The notes: generated by a model not told the origin, from the letters alone. DNA of 64,000 nt from Algorimicrobium echini (GCF_900115185.1 NZ_FOVN01000001.1:1240001-1304000); one strand, 5' to 3'; counted from the stretch's first letter, positions 1 through 9,809 are shown. Numbers and translations are program-made.

Positions 1-1554
1 GCTAATATAAATTGGGTAAAAGAAATTTACATAGAACAAGAGTTTGAGGTGCTTAATGACTCTGTATTCCTTATAAAACGGGATTACTTTATGTCTGATT
101 TCACCTTTAATAAAAAAGAAGAATCTCGAGGTGTTTACGGAAAGCGAACCACACTTTATGATAATTATGAATTTAATAAGCCCAAAGCTGAAAAATTTTA
201 TAAAGAAGAAGTTTTCGATTATAATTTAGATGCTTACAATCGTGAAGAGGATTTTTGGGACAAAAACCGAATGGAAGCTTTAAATAATGATGAAAAAGGT
301 GTGTACCAAATGTTAGACACACTAAAAACCGTTAAAAAGTTTAAGCGGTTATATAATGTAGGAAGTGTTTTGGCTTCAGGTTATATTGAGTTTGATGATC
401 TAAACCTAGACTATGGTCCAATATTTTCAACAGTTGGCTATAATGATGTAGAAGGTGTTCGGTTGCGCGCAGGAGCAAGAACCTATTTTGGCCCTAATGA
501 TTTATGGCGCCTGCAAGGGTTTTTAGCTTATGGCTTTAAAGATGATAAGGTAAAATACGGCTTTTCAGCCAAATACTTATTAAACAAACGAAACCGACTA
601 ATTGTTTCCGCTGGACATCGGCGTGATATTGAACAAATAGGTGCTAGCTTAACAACGTCAACAGATGTTTTAGGGCGAAGTTTAGCTTCTAATGCCGTGT
701 TTACAACAGCACCAAATGATAAACTTTCTAATATTAATTTAACAGCTTTAGCTATAGAAGTTGAACCCATTAAGAATGTATTGTTTCGAGTAGGTGGTGA
801 TTACAGAACCTTATCTTCGGCGTCACCAACGTTTAGTTTGGATTATGTAGATCCCGAATCGGATACGGGTATTTCGTCTGAAATTCAACAATTTGAAAGT
901 ACCTTTGCCGTGTCGTATTTTCCAGGAAGAAAAATGGTAGGGTATGGTGTGGAACGTCGGAATGGGAATGACACGTATGCGTCAATTTTTGCGCAGTACA
1001 CGTTGGGTGATAAAAATATTTTTAATAGTGATTTTAATTATACTAAATTACAGTTTTCTTACATTCAACCCTGGCAATTAGGTGGTTTAGGGCGCTTGTA
1101 TTCAACCCTTGAAGTTGGCAAAACTTTTGGAACAGTACCATTAGGTTTATTAAGTGTGGTACCAGGAAACCAATCATATTTTTCTATTTATAAATCATTT
1201 TCCCAATTAAATTTTTATGAGTTTGTTACAGATACCTATGCTTCTTTGCATTTAGAGCATAACTTTAACGGACGCTTATTTTCTAGAATTCCCTTATTGC
1301 GAAAATTAAATTGGCGAGAAATAGTTGGTGTTCGTGGTGTTTGGGGTGATTTGTCTGAAGAAAACATAGCCTTAAGCGCACCTTCCAATATTCCATTGCA
1401 AGCACCTAATGATGAAATTTACTACGAATACAGTCTAGGTATTGGAAATATTTTTAAAGTGTTTAGAATCGATTTTAACTTCCGTGGAAATTATAGAGAT
1501 GCACCTGATGCCAGAAATTTTGGAATTACAGGAAGTTTCGGCTTTAATTTTTAA
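1..1554 (+). CDS. DUF5686-type outer-membrane protein, C-terminal part (5' end outside window)
   Basis: The frame is open from base 1 with no stop, so the gene begins upstream of the window; the GTG at 49 is an internal codon, not a start. About 517 codons are visible. The visible part has the alternating hydrophobic/aromatic strands of an outer-membrane beta-barrel and ends in Phe (GFNF), as barrel substrates of the BAM machinery usually do. The composition and ending resemble the C-terminal region of the Bacteroidota DUF5686 proteins, which carry a carboxypeptidase-like N-terminal domain that would lie outside this window. Function is unknown. It is probably a separate transcription unit from ppa, which has its own promoter. 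Confidence 0.72.
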   Translation, partial: ANINWVKEIYIEQEFEVLNDSVFLIKRDYFMSDFTFNKKEESRGVYGKRTTLYDNYEFNKPKAEKFYKEEVFDYNLDAYNREEDFWDKNRMEALNNDEKGVYQMLDTLKTVKKFKRLYNVGSVLASGYIEFDDLNLDYGPIFSTVGYNDVEGVRLRAGARTYFGPNDLWRLQGFLAYGFKDDKVKYGFSAKYLLNKRNRLIVSAGHRRDIEQIGASLTTSTDVLGRSLASNAVFTTAPNDKLSNINLTALAIEVEPIKNVLFRVGGDYRTLSSASPTFSLDYVDPESDTGISSEIQQFESTFAVSYFPGRKMVGYGVERRNGNDTYASIFAQYTLGDKNIFNSDFNYTKLQFSYIQPWQLGGLGRLYSTLEVGKTFGTVPLGLLSVVPGNQSYFSIYKSFSQLNFYEFVTDTYASLHLEHNFNGRLFSRIPLLRKLNWREIVGVRGVWGDLSEENIALSAPSNIPLQAPNDEIYYEYSLGIGNIFKVFRIDFNFRGNYRDAPDARNFGITGSFGFNF

Positions 1555-1582
1555 AATGTGTTATAAACTCTAATTTATTTAG

Positions 1583-1613
1583 TTGCCCAAACCCAAAGAC
1601 TTGTGTATCTTTG
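1583..1613 (+). promoter_or_regulatory. Bacteroidota-type promoter for ppa
   Basis: TTG at 1583-1585 and TATCTTTG at 1606-1613 are separated by 20 bp, matching the Bacteroidetes sigma-A consensus (-33 TTG, -7 TAnnTTTG) exactly at the -7 box. It predicts a 5' leader of about 85 nt in front of the pyrophosphatase at 1707. Confidence 0.7.
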
Positions 1614-1706
1614 CAGCCCATAAAAATTGAGGCTTCAATAAAGTGAACGCCTTCTGTTTCTTTTAAAAATAACAAATTCAAACCTAGAAGGTTAAATTAA
1701 TATAGA

Positions 1707-2234
1707 ATGACAAAAAACGGAAAAGTATCTTTCGATGTATTGATCGAAATACCGAAAGGCAGTAGAAATAAATATGAATATGATTTCGATTTAAAGAAAA
1801 TACGTTTTGATCGTATGCTGTTTTCATCCATGATGTACCCAGCAGATTATGGATTTATCCCAGAAACGCTTGCCCTAGATGGAGACCCATTAGATGTTTT
1901 AGTTTTAGGAGGTGAGCCAACCTTTCCAATGTGCGTGGTAGAGGTAAAACCAATTGGTGTTTTCCATATGGCAGACGAAAAAGGTCCCGATGAAAAAGTA
2001 ATTTGTGTACCTGTTTCAGATCCAATTTGGAATATTTTAAATGATTTGTCTGATATGAATCCGCACCAAATAAAAGAAATTGAACACTTTTTTCAAGTTT
2101 ATAAAGATTTAGAAAAGAAAAAAGTTGATGTTGGCGGCTGGGGAAATGCAGATGAAGCCTATGATATTTTAAATAAATGTTTAGACCGTTATGAAAATAG
2201 CGCGCATAAAACGAATGGTAATTTTACCATTTAG
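1707..2234 (+). CDS. ppa: Inorganic pyrophosphatase (soluble, family I)
   Basis: Hydrolyses cytosolic pyrophosphate to two phosphates, pulling biosynthetic reactions forward. At 175 residues it has the normal length of bacterial family I enzymes. The metal-binding signature D58-G-D60-P-L-D63 is present, preceded by the active-site stretch YPADYGFIPE (residues 44-53); the substrate-binding EIPKGSRNKYEYD stretch is at residues 14-26. The ATG at 1707 is the only sensible start. It has its own promoter and is followed by a strong terminator. It is next to hppA, a membrane enzyme that uses the same substrate but conserves the energy. Confidence 0.96.
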   Translation: MTKNGKVSFDVLIEIPKGSRNKYEYDFDLKKIRFDRMLFSSMMYPADYGFIPETLALDGDPLDVLVLGGEPTFPMCVVEVKPIGVFHMADEKGPDEKVICVPVSDPIWNILNDLSDMNPHQIKEIEHFFQVYKDLEKKKVDVGGWGNADEAYDILNKCLDRYENSAHKTNGNFTI

Positions 2235-2259
2235 TTGTAAGAAACACAGTAAAATAAAG

Positions 2260-2289
2260 CCCTTCTATAATTAAATAGAAGGGTTTTTT
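2260..2289 (+). terminator. Intrinsic terminator after ppa
   Basis: A perfect 9-bp stem CCCTTCTAT / ATAGAAGGG with a 6-nt loop is followed directly by six T residues. It separates ppa from hppA, so the two pyrophosphatases are separate transcripts. Confidence 0.9.
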
Positions 2290-2349
2290 AGTTTTAATGT
2301 ATTTCACTACTTTAGCAAGCTAATTAACAACTAAAAATAATATTAATAT

Positions 2350-4791
2350 ATGGAATCAATGATGATTTATATGCCAATCGCCATGGCACTTTTAGGTTTA
2401 ATTTATATGGTGATTAAACAAAAATGGGTAATGAAACAAAACCCTGGAGACGGGAAGATGAAAGAGATTTCAGATCATATTTATGAAGGTGCTTTAGCTT
2501 TCTTAAATGCTGAATATCGTTTACTAGCCATATTTGTTTTAATTGTAAGTATTGCACTTGCTGCGGTTTCATTTATTGTCCCAACAACACACTGGTTAAT
2601 TGTAATAGCATTTGTTTTCGGAGCTATCTTTTCTGCTTTTGCTGGAAATATCGGCATGAAAATAGCAACCAAAACTAATGTAAGAACAACCCAAGCAGCG
2701 CGCACTAGTTTACCTAATGCCCTTAAGATATCGTTTGGTGGTGGTACGGTTATGGGACTTGGAGTTGCTGGTTTAGCGGTATTAGGTTTAACCGCTTTCT
2801 TTATCTTTTTCTTTTGGTTCTTTATGGGAAGCGAATGGACAAACACTATGGATATGACTATTGTTCTTGAAACATTAGCTGGCTTTTCTTTAGGTGCTGA
2901 ATCTATTGCTTTATTTGCACGTGTTGGTGGTGGTATTTATACAAAAGCTGCTGATGTTGGTGCCGATCTAGTAGGTAAAGTTGAAGCAGGAATTCCAGAA
3001 GATGATCCTCGTAATCCTGCAACTATTGCAGATAACGTAGGTGATAACGTAGGTGATGTTGCTGGTATGGGAGCAGATTTATTTGGATCCTACGTTGCAA
3101 CAGTTTTAGCAGCTATGGTTTTAGGTAACTATGTGATAAAAGATATGGGAGGCATGATTGATGATGCCTTTGGAGGTATTGGTCCAATTTTATTGCCAAT
3201 GGCAATTGCTGGTGCTGGTATAATTATTTCGGTTATTGGAACCATGCTGGTAAAAATTAAAAGTAACGATGCTAAAGAAGCCCAAGTTATGGGTGCTTTA
3301 AATGTTGGTAACTGGACTTCAATTGCATTAGTTGCCATTTCGTGTTTTGGTTTAGTAACCTGGATGTTACCAGAAACCATGAAAATGAATTTCTTTGGCG
3401 AAGGTTTACAAGAAATTTCGTCCATGCGCGTATTCTATGCTACTTTAGTGGGACTTGTTGTTGGTGCAGTTATTTCATCGGTTACTGAATATTATACAGG
3501 CTTGGGTAAAAAACCTATTTTAAAAATTGTTCAACAATCTAGCACTGGAGCTGGAACAAACATCATTGCTGGTTTAGCAACAGGTATGATTTCTACATTT
3601 CCTTCTGTGTTGTTATTTGCAGGAGCTATTTGGGCATCTTATGCTTTTGCTGGGTTTTATGGTGTTGCATTAGCAGCCTCGGCCATGATGGCAACAACTG
3701 CTATGCAGTTAGCTATTGATGCATTTGGACCAATATCTGATAACGCTGGAGGTATTGCTGAAATGAGCGAACAAGAGCCAATTGTTAGAGAACGTACAGA
3801 TATTTTAGATTCAGTGGGTAATACGACAGCTGCAACAGGTAAAGGTTTTGCAATTGCTTCTGCGGCTCTAACTTCTTTAGCCTTATTTGCAGCCTATGTA
3901 ACGTTTACAGGAATTGACGGTATTAACATTTTTAAAGCCCCAGTTTTAGCCATGTTATTTGTTGGTGGTATGGTACCAGTTGTGTTTTCTGCTTTGGCCA
4001 TGAACGCAGTCGGTAAAGCAGCTATGGAAATGGTGCAAGAAGTACGTCGTCAATTTAGAGAAATTCCAGGTATAATGGAAGGAACTGGGAAACCAGAATA
4101 TGATAAATGTGTTGCTATTTCAACCGAAGCGTCTTTAAAGGAAATGATGTTGCCAGGTTTATTAACTATTGGTTTTCCTCTGATTATTGCTTTTGTTCCT
4201 ATGATTTTTGGAATGAATCCTCTAGCCATTGCTGAAATGTTAGGAGGTTATATGGCAGGAGTTACAGTTTCTGGTGTGCTTTGGGCTATTTTTCAAAATA
4301 ATGCAGGTGGTGCTTGGGATAACGCTAAAAAATCTTTTGAAGCAGGTGTGATGATTAATGGTGAAATGACGTATAAAGGTTCAGAGGCTCACAAAGCAGC
4401 TGTAACTGGTGATACCGTAGGAGATCCATTTAAAGATACCTCTGGACCATCAATGAATATCTTAATTAAATTAACCTGTTTAATTGGTTTAGTCATTGCT
4501 CCAATTTTAGGAGGTCACTCTGTAGAAACAGGATTAGCGCAGACAGCTACAACAGAAGTTGTTGGAGATACTTATGCTAAAAAAGTGTATGTTGATTTTA
4601 TAATTGAATCCGATGAATTTGCTAAAGCTGTTGTTTCTATTACCAATGTAAAAGGAGAAGATATTTCTAAAGAAGAGCTTGTAGTTTCTGGAACAAAAAA
4701 AGAGGTTGATGCTAAAATATCTGAATTAAAAGGTCAGGCTACACAATTTAAAATGGATGTTACCGATAAAAGGCCTAATGAAGTTAAATAA
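2350..4791 (+). CDS. hppA: Membrane-bound ion-translocating pyrophosphatase
   Basis: Couples pyrophosphate hydrolysis to pumping of Na+ and/or H+ across the inner membrane. The protein has about 16 hydrophobic segments. The family's catalytic core is present: [18 protein letters not shown] near residue 193, followed by [25 protein letters not shown] (residues 212-236; DNVGDNVGD is the hallmark). The motif [10 protein letters not shown] near residue 490 carries Ala where K+-independent enzymes have Lys, so this is predicted to be the K+-dependent subfamily, which includes the Na+ pumps. At 813 residues it is longer than many family members because of a soluble C-terminal tail of about 80 residues after the last helix. 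The pumped ion cannot be settled from sequence reading alone. Confidence 0.95.
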   Translation: MESMMIYMPIAMALLGLIYMVIKQKWVMKQNPGDGKMKEISDHIYEGALAFLNAEYRLLAIFVLIVSIALAAVSFIVPTTHWLIVIAFVFGAIFSAFAGNIGMKIATKTNVRTTQAARTSLPNALKISFGGGTVMGLGVAGLAVLGLTAFFIFFFWFFMGSEWTNTMDMTIVLETLAGFSLGAESIALFARVGGGIYTKAADVGADLVGKVEAGIPEDDPRNPATIADNVGDNVGDVAGMGADLFGSYVATVLAAMVLGNYVIKDMGGMIDDAFGGIGPILLPMAIAGAGIIISVIGTMLVKIKSNDAKEAQVMGALNVGNWTSIALVAISCFGLVTWMLPETMKMNFFGEGLQEISSMRVFYATLVGLVVGAVISSVTEYYTGLGKKPILKIVQQSSTGAGTNIIAGLATGMISTFPSVLLFAGAIWASYAFAGFYGVALAASAMMATTAMQLAIDAFGPISDNAGGIAEMSEQEPIVRERTDILDSVGNTTAATGKGFAIASAALTSLALFAAYVTFTGIDGINIFKAPVLAMLFVGGMVPVVFSALAMNAVGKAAMEMVQEVRRQFREIPGIMEGTGKPEYDKCVAISTEASLKEMMLPGLLTIGFPLIIAFVPMIFGMNPLAIAEMLGGYMAGVTVSGVLWAIFQNNAGGAWDNAKKSFEAGVMINGEMTYKGSEAHKAAVTGDTVGDPFKDTSGPSMNILIKLTCLIGLVIAPILGGHSVETGLAQTATTEVVGDTYAKKVYVDFIIESDEFAKAVVSITNVKGEDISKEELVVSGTKKEVDAKISELKGQATQFKMDVTDKRPNEVK

Positions 4792-4816
4792 CGAACTCTT
4801 ATAAAATATTGTTTTA

Positions 4817-4842
4817 AAAACCACGCTTATGCGTGGTTTTTT
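4817..4842 (+). terminator. Intrinsic terminator after hppA
   Basis: Stem AAAACCACGC / GCGTGGTTTT with a TTAT loop, ending in a T run. It lies 25 bp after the hppA stop codon. Confidence 0.9.
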
Positions 4843-4920
4843 ACTTTTAGAAAGTTACAGGTGCTTACAATTTAGTTTGGTTGTTAAGCTGTGATTTGTT
4901 TTTTTATTACTTTAGTGATT

Positions 4921-6186
4921 ATGAATTATGACGATTTAACAACTTTAGGTATTGCTTTTGGTCTGGGTCTTTTGGTAGGTCTTCAACGTCAAAAATCGGA
5001 TCATGAAATGGCAGGTGTTAGAACTTTCACTTTAATATCTATTTTAGGTGTTTTAGCAGGTTTTCTAACTCGCGATTATAATAATCCATTTATATTACCC
5101 ACACTCGGGCTGGCTATAGCTTCAATGCTTTTGGTGGCTAACATTATTAAAATGAAAAAATTTGAGGAAGCAGATGTTGGACAAACTACTGAAGTTGCTG
5201 CTTTGTTAATGTTTGCTATTGGCGCTTATTTAGTGGTTGGAAATCAAACTATAGCCGTATTGGTTGGAGGGATGATGGCTGTTTTACTTTATATTAAAGA
5301 AAAGCTGCATGATTTTATCGAGAACTTGAGTCAAAAAGATCTGTCTGCCATTATGACTTTGGCTGGTGTTAGTTTAATAATACTTCCTATTCTTCCAAAT
5401 AAAACCTTTGGACCTCTAAATGTGCTCAATCCTAGAAGTATTTGGCTTATGGTTACGCTAATAGTGGGTATCAGTGTGTTAGGTTATTTTATTTATAAAG
5501 TTGCAGGGAAAAAAGTAGGAATTATTTCCAATGGAATTTTGGGAGGTTTAATTAGTAGCACGGCAACAACGGTTAGTTATGCACGCAAAACAAAGGATAG
5601 TAAGGATATAAGTAAATTAGCTGTTTTTGTTATTACAGTAGCGTCTACTGTTTCCTTGGTTCGTGTTTTAATTGAAGTGGGTGTGGTAATTCCTGAAAAA
5701 TTAGGTCTAATGGCACTGCCTATTATTGCCGAAATTGCCATTCTAACTGTTATATGTATATTGTTGTTTCATCGGATTAATAAAAACAAATCCAATGATG
5801 AAATGCCTGAACCTAGTAATCCAGCTCAATTTAAAAGTGCTCTGATATTCGGGCTTTTATATGGCGCTATTCTATTAGCAGTAGCCTTTACAAAAAAGCA
5901 ATTTGGTAATAATGCTCTTTACGTTGTTTCTATTATTAGTGGTCTTACCGATGTCGATGCTATAACCTTATCTTTATCACAAATGATTAAAGGTGAACGC
6001 TTACAAACCGATTTAGGCTGGAAACTTATCCTTTTAGCGTCTCTATCCAATTTGGTATTTAAGGGCGTTATGGCAATAATGCTCGGAGCCAAAGATATCG
6101 TTAAATGGCTTGTTTCAGCATTTGGCATAGCACTAGTAACCGGTTTATTAATTATTTGGCTTTGGCCAGAATCTTGGCACTTATAA
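4921..6186 (+). CDS. MgtC/SapB-like membrane protein with DUF4010 domain
   Basis: Polytopic inner-membrane protein of unknown function. The N-terminal region, including GLGLLVGLQRQ and GVRTFTLISILGVLAG, resembles the MgtC/SapB domain; the rest is the multi-helix DUF4010 domain, with about 11-12 predicted helices in total. I place the start at the ATG at 4921 (MNYDDL): the GTG at 4891 would add ten residues and overlap a likely -7 box (TACTTTAG, 4908-4915). The stop codon overlaps the ATG of the next gene by one base (TAATG), implying translational coupling with the App1-like phosphatase. Confidence 0.85.
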   Translation: MNYDDLTTLGIAFGLGLLVGLQRQKSDHEMAGVRTFTLISILGVLAGFLTRDYNNPFILPTLGLAIASMLLVANIIKMKKFEEADVGQTTEVAALLMFAIGAYLVVGNQTIAVLVGGMMAVLLYIKEKLHDFIENLSQKDLSAIMTLAGVSLIILPILPNKTFGPLNVLNPRSIWLMVTLIVGISVLGYFIYKVAGKKVGIISNGILGGLISSTATTVSYARKTKDSKDISKLAVFVITVASTVSLVRVLIEVGVVIPEKLGLMALPIIAEIAILTVICILLFHRINKNKSNDEMPEPSNPAQFKSALIFGLLYGAILLAVAFTKKQFGNNALYVVSIISGLTDVDAITLSLSQMIKGERLQTDLGWKLILLASLSNLVFKGVMAIMLGAKDIVKWLVSAFGIALVTGLLIIWLWPESWHL

Positions 6187-7193
6187 TGATGGGTTGGTTA
6201 AAAAAAGATCCTTTCCAAATTATAACATTTCATAGTTATGGAAGTGACACACATTTTTATTTAAGAGGCAGAGCGCTTGAGGACGAATCTATTAATTTAG
6301 ATGACAAGGGCTGGTTCAAATTACTAATAAATACTTATAAACGTTTTGAAAGCGATGAAGTAAAACATGTTGAAATAAACTTAAAGCTTCCAAATAACCA
6401 AGTGCTAAAAGTTGAAACGGACAATCATGGCTATTTTAAATGCGAAAAACAATTGATTGGATTACGTGCATTAGTAAACAGTGAGGGTTGGTTGCCTATT
6501 GTAGCTTCGTTTAGTGATGTAACAATTAAAAGAACCATTACTAATAACAACCGTTTTCCTGCCGAAATATTAATACCAAGTGAAAGTTCTGAATACGGAG
6601 TCATTAGTGATATTGATGATACCATTTTGCATACTGGTGTTGTATCAAGATTAAAATGGCGTGTTTTATTTAATACGTTCTTTAAAGGGGCTTTTAGTCG
6701 AATTCCATTAGAAGGTGCTGCCAAATTTTATCAGATGCTCCATCGTGGGAAATCGGGTGGGAATGCAAATCCTATTTTTTATGTTAGTCATAGTCCTTGG
6801 AATATGTATCGGTATTTAGATTATTTTCTTAAAGAAAATAATTTCCCTAAAGGCCCCATTTTGTTGCGCAGTATGAATTCGGTTTTTAAAAAAAAACGTC
6901 AAAATGATAAGCCACAGAAACAAAAAGAAATAATTCACATATTAGAAGCTTATCCAAATTTGCAATTTATTTTATTAGGTGATAGTGGTGAGCATGATGC
7001 TGATATTTACAAAGAAATTGCAGATTGTTTTCCCAACCGAATTTTAGCCATTTATTTAAGACGGGTGAATCATAAAAAGAACATGCAGCGAATTAAAACC
7101 CTATTTGAAAATTATAAAACAACATCAGTTTTACTTATGGACAATAGTGAACAAGCTATTTTACATGCCAGAGCAAATGGTTTTATAAAATGA
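6186..7193 (+). CDS. App1-family phosphatase (DUF2183, HAD-like)
   Basis: Resembles the catalytic domain of yeast phosphatidate phosphatase App1. The catalytic DxDxT motif is visible as DIDDTILHTG around residue 139, and a HAD-like ILLGDSGEHDADIY motif lies near residue 260, as expected for App1 enzymes. About 335 residues from the ATG at 6186; the frame is open further upstream (to 6105), but that extension would overlap DUF4010 by over 80 bp. No signal peptide is visible, so a cytosolic or membrane-surface location is likely. Bacterial App1 homologues are mostly uncharacterised; the lipid substrate is inferred from the family. Confidence 0.85.
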   Translation: MMGWLKKDPFQIITFHSYGSDTHFYLRGRALEDESINLDDKGWFKLLINTYKRFESDEVKHVEINLKLPNNQVLKVETDNHGYFKCEKQLIGLRALVNSEGWLPIVASFSDVTIKRTITNNNRFPAEILIPSESSEYGVISDIDDTILHTGVVSRLKWRVLFNTFFKGAFSRIPLEGAAKFYQMLHRGKSGGNANPIFYVSHSPWNMYRYLDYFLKENNFPKGPILLRSMNSVFKKKRQNDKPQKQKEIIHILEAYPNLQFILLGDSGEHDADIYKEIADCFPNRILAIYLRRVNHKKNMQRIKTLFENYKTTSVLLMDNSEQAILHARANGFIK

Positions 7194-7195
7194 TA

Positions 7196-7810
7196 CTAAA
7201 AAAGCCCATGAATTTGTGCTTCTATTTTATTGATAATAGTCCCTAAATCTTCTGGGTTAGCCACAAAATCCATATTGTCTACATCTATTATTAGCAAGTT
7301 GCCTTTATCATAACCATGAATCCAAGCTTCATAGCGTTCATTTAAGCGGCTTAAATAATCAATGCTAATAGTGTTTTCGTAATCGCGGCCACGCTTATGA
7401 ATCTGATTTACTAAATTAGGAATTGAACTTCGTAGGTAAATTAATAAATCGGGTCCTTGAACAAAGGATTCCATTAAATCAAATAATGAGCGGTAATTTT
7501 CAAAATCCCGATTTGTCATGAGTCCCATAGCATGTAAATTAGGTGCAAAAATATGAGCATCTTCATAAATAGTTCGATCCTGAATAATATCCTTACCACT
7601 TTCTCTAATCTGATTGACTTGACGAAAACGGCTGTTTAAAAAATACACTTGTAAATTGAAACTCCAACGCTCCATTTGGTTATAGAAATCATCTAAATAC
7701 GGATTGTCTACCACGTCCTCAAGTTGCGGTTCCCATTTGTAATGTTTGGCTAATAATTTGGTAAGTGTGGTTTTTCCTGCACCAATATTTCCGGCTACTG
7801 CAACATGCAT
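7196..7810 (-). CDS. Deoxynucleoside kinase (dNK family)
   Basis: Phosphorylates deoxynucleosides to 5'-monophosphates in nucleotide salvage. The P-loop GNIGAGKTT is at residues 8-16, and a DRTIYEDAHIF motif (near residue 79) corresponds to the ERS/DRS catalytic region of the deoxyadenosine/deoxyguanosine kinase family; a lid-like RGRDYE stretch follows. At 204 residues it has the usual length. The base specificity (dA, dG or dC) cannot be read off directly. The gene converges with the App1 gene, with two bases between stop codons and no terminator between them. It probably shares a transcript with the upstream gene at 7816-8592, five bases away. Confidence 0.9.
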   Translation of the reverse strand: MHVAVAGNIGAGKTTLTKLLAKHYKWEPQLEDVVDNPYLDDFYNQMERWSFNLQVYFLNSRFRQVNQIRESGKDIIQDRTIYEDAHIFAPNLHAMGLMTNRDFENYRSLFDLMESFVQGPDLLIYLRSSIPNLVNQIHKRGRDYENTISIDYLSRLNERYEAWIHGYDKGNLLIIDVDNMDFVANPEDLGTIINKIEAQIHGLF

Positions 7811-7815
7811 ACGTT

Positions 7816-8592
7816 TTATTTTTTTAGTTGGAATTCATGTAGAATTTTAGAATCGTAAATATACAAGGTTTCACCCGTTACTAAAAACTGATTTATTAAC
7901 AAATTAGGTAGTGCAATAGGCGAAATTTCTAGTGTTTTATCATTCAAAAAGTAGAGGCTGTTTTTCTTCTGCAGAATAATATCATCATTACGCTCTAAAA
8001 TTTTGGTGTATCCTTTGTTTTTAATTTTAAAAATTAAACTTCCAAAATAACTATATTTATAAATATAATTCTCCGTTAGAAGCCATGCATAATTATAATT
8101 GCTAGTAAGGGATAATACATTAGAAACGACAGGCATGGTAGTTGCTCTGACGGATTTTGCTTTGTAATCATACAGCTCCAATTGCTGATTATCTTGATTG
8201 AAAATCCAAATAGTATTATCATTTCCTAACGATACGAAACTAACATTCTTATAAGGTTGAACCGTATTAAAATCAATGCGTAAAATTTCAGCTAAACGAT
8301 TATCTAATATAATTACCGTGTTAAAATCTTTAAAAAAGGTGATTAGTTTTAATGGATTAAAAACATCTATAGAGGTTATTTTTCCTAATTGAACGTTGCT
8401 ATAATTGATTGTTTTATCAGCCGTTTTCTTATAAAAAATATTATTTGTTTCATAGTAAGTAGTACCAAAGTTATCTAGTCCAATTATGGTTTCTACTTCT
8501 AATGGGATATTAGATTGATTAATAGTTGGAATGCTATCTTGTGCAAAAACAGATAGTGATACTAAACTAAATATTACAGTAAGTTTTTTCAT
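7816..8592 (-). CDS. Secreted protein of unknown function, possibly beta-propeller-like
   Basis: I do not recognise a named family with confidence. The start at 8592 gives MKKLTVIFSLVSLSVFAQD, a clean signal peptide; the frame extends six codons further but without support. The mature protein of about 240 residues is made of regularly alternating beta strands (repeats of the form I-W-I-F-N, Y-D-Y-K, I-Y-D-S), suggesting a periplasmic propeller- or sheet-like domain. It is directly upstream of and co-directional with the deoxynucleoside kinase. That pairing recurs in my memory of Flavobacteriaceae genomes, but I cannot give a function. Confidence 0.75.
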   Translation of the reverse strand: MKKLTVIFSLVSLSVFAQDSIPTINQSNIPLEVETIIGLDNFGTTYYETNNIFYKKTADKTINYSNVQLGKITSIDVFNPLKLITFFKDFNTVIILDNRLAEILRIDFNTVQPYKNVSFVSLGNDNTIWIFNQDNQQLELYDYKAKSVRATTMPVVSNVLSLTSNYNYAWLLTENYIYKYSYFGSLIFKIKNKGYTKILERNDDIILQKKNSLYFLNDKTLEISPIALPNLLINQFLVTGETLYIYDSKILHEFQLKK

Positions 8593-8761
8593 GACATTTG
8601 AAAAGTACAAAATTCAAACTAATCTAAAGTTTTTAGTTTGTTAATCATCGTTATTTTCTTTTTAAGAAAACTTTAACACTTAATAAATTAACATTTTACC
8701 TTTTAATCAGTCTAACAGCTAATAATCAGGCTATATTTAATAAAACATATAAAACTTTCAC

Positions 8762-9682
8762 ATGAATCAATTTTACAAGTTTGTCGCAATTTTGTGTTTA
8801 GTATTCACAACTGCCTCTTTTAGCTATGCTCAACAAGATTTTCAAGGTAAGGCCTATTACCAAACTAAAACCACAATGGATTTGGATAATTGGGGTGGAC
8901 GCCAAATGAGTGAGCAGCAGAAAAAGCAAATAATGGAACGGATGAAATCCATGCTCGAAAAAACGTATGTGCTAACGTTTTCACAAACGGAATCAACCTA
9001 CAAAGAGGAGGAAAAATTAGAAGCTCCAGGAAGTGGTAGAGGGTTTGGTATGATGGGTAGCTTTACAGGAGGTGCACAATACAAGAATATTAAAGACAAA
9101 CAAATGCTCCAAGAACAAGAGTTTTTTGGGAAACAGTTTCTTATAGTAGATGCCTTAAAAGATTTGGATTGGGAATTAAGTGGCGAAACAAGACAAATTG
9201 GGCAGTATATGTGTTTTAAAGCAACTGCTGTAAAAACAGTTGACGAATTTGATTGGACTAGCATGCGTAGAAGATCGGATAGAAATAAAGAAAACGAAAC
9301 TAAAGAACAAAGTAAGGATTCGTTGAAAGTTGAAACAGATTCTACTGCAACCAACTCTACTGGTAAAGATTTTATGTCTGAAATTGAGGTGCCAAAAGAA
9401 ATAACCGTTACCGCATGGTATACACCTCAAATTCCTGTTAATAATGGGCCAGGTGAATATTGGGGACTTCCAGGGCTTATTTTAGAAATTAATGCAGATA
9501 GAACCACAATGCTTTGTTCTAAAATTGTTTTAAATCCGTCCGAGAAAGACGAAATAAAAAAGCCATCAAAGGGTAAGGAAGTTACACGTGATGAATATAA
9601 TACCATTATGAAACAAAAAATGGAAGAAATGCGTGAAATGTATGGCGGAAGAGGAGGTCGTGGTGGAGGCCGTGGACGTTAA
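8762..9682 (+). CDS. GLPGLI family protein (first copy)
   Basis: Secreted protein (signal peptide about residues 1-23, ending FSYAQ) carrying the family's namesake motif GPGEYWGLPGLILEI near residue 230, as well as the N-terminal FQGKAYYQTKTTMDL. The GLPGLI family (TIGR01200) is confined to Bacteroidota and its role is unknown. At 306 residues it is longer than its neighbour because of an acidic/basic insert around residues 170-205. It ends in an unusual Gly/Arg-rich tail, GGRGGRGGGRGR. It is followed by a clear paralogue and a TonB-receptor-like gene, suggesting a shared envelope function. Confidence 0.9.
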   Translation: MNQFYKFVAILCLVFTTASFSYAQQDFQGKAYYQTKTTMDLDNWGGRQMSEQQKKQIMERMKSMLEKTYVLTFSQTESTYKEEEKLEAPGSGRGFGMMGSFTGGAQYKNIKDKQMLQEQEFFGKQFLIVDALKDLDWELSGETRQIGQYMCFKATAVKTVDEFDWTSMRRRSDRNKENETKEQSKDSLKVETDSTATNSTGKDFMSEIEVPKEITVTAWYTPQIPVNNGPGEYWGLPGLILEINADRTTMLCSKIVLNPSEKDEIKKPSKGKEVTRDEYNTIMKQKMEEMREMYGGRGGRGGGRGR

Positions 9683-9773
9683 GTTGTTGGCTAAAAGCTA
9701 GTTGTTTTGGTGTGGACTAATTTAATTACTCAAAAGAAATACGAATTAATGATACGAAACCAGTCGTTTTGTT

Positions 9774-9781
9774 TAACTTTG
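9774..9781 (+). promoter_or_regulatory. Candidate -7 promoter box before the second GLPGLI gene
   Basis: TAACTTTG matches the TAnnTTTG consensus perfectly, 28 bp before the ATG. No convincing -33 TTG stands at the right distance, so this is tentative. Confidence 0.4.
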
Positions 9782-9809
9782 ATATAAAAAAAATAAACAA
9801 AACTTTATT

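Noticed and set aside
528-770. Minus-strand reading frame inside the DUF5686 gene
   Set aside because: It is antisense to a well-supported coding region and reads as low-complexity without family features.
49-1554. GTG at 49 as the start of the first gene
   Set aside because: The frame is open to base 1 with no stop, and the protein begins in the middle of a domain, so the gene starts upstream of the window.
6105-6185. N-terminal extension of the App1-like protein
   Set aside because: It lies inside the DUF4010 gene in another frame; the ATG at 6186 gives the overlapping TAATG junction.
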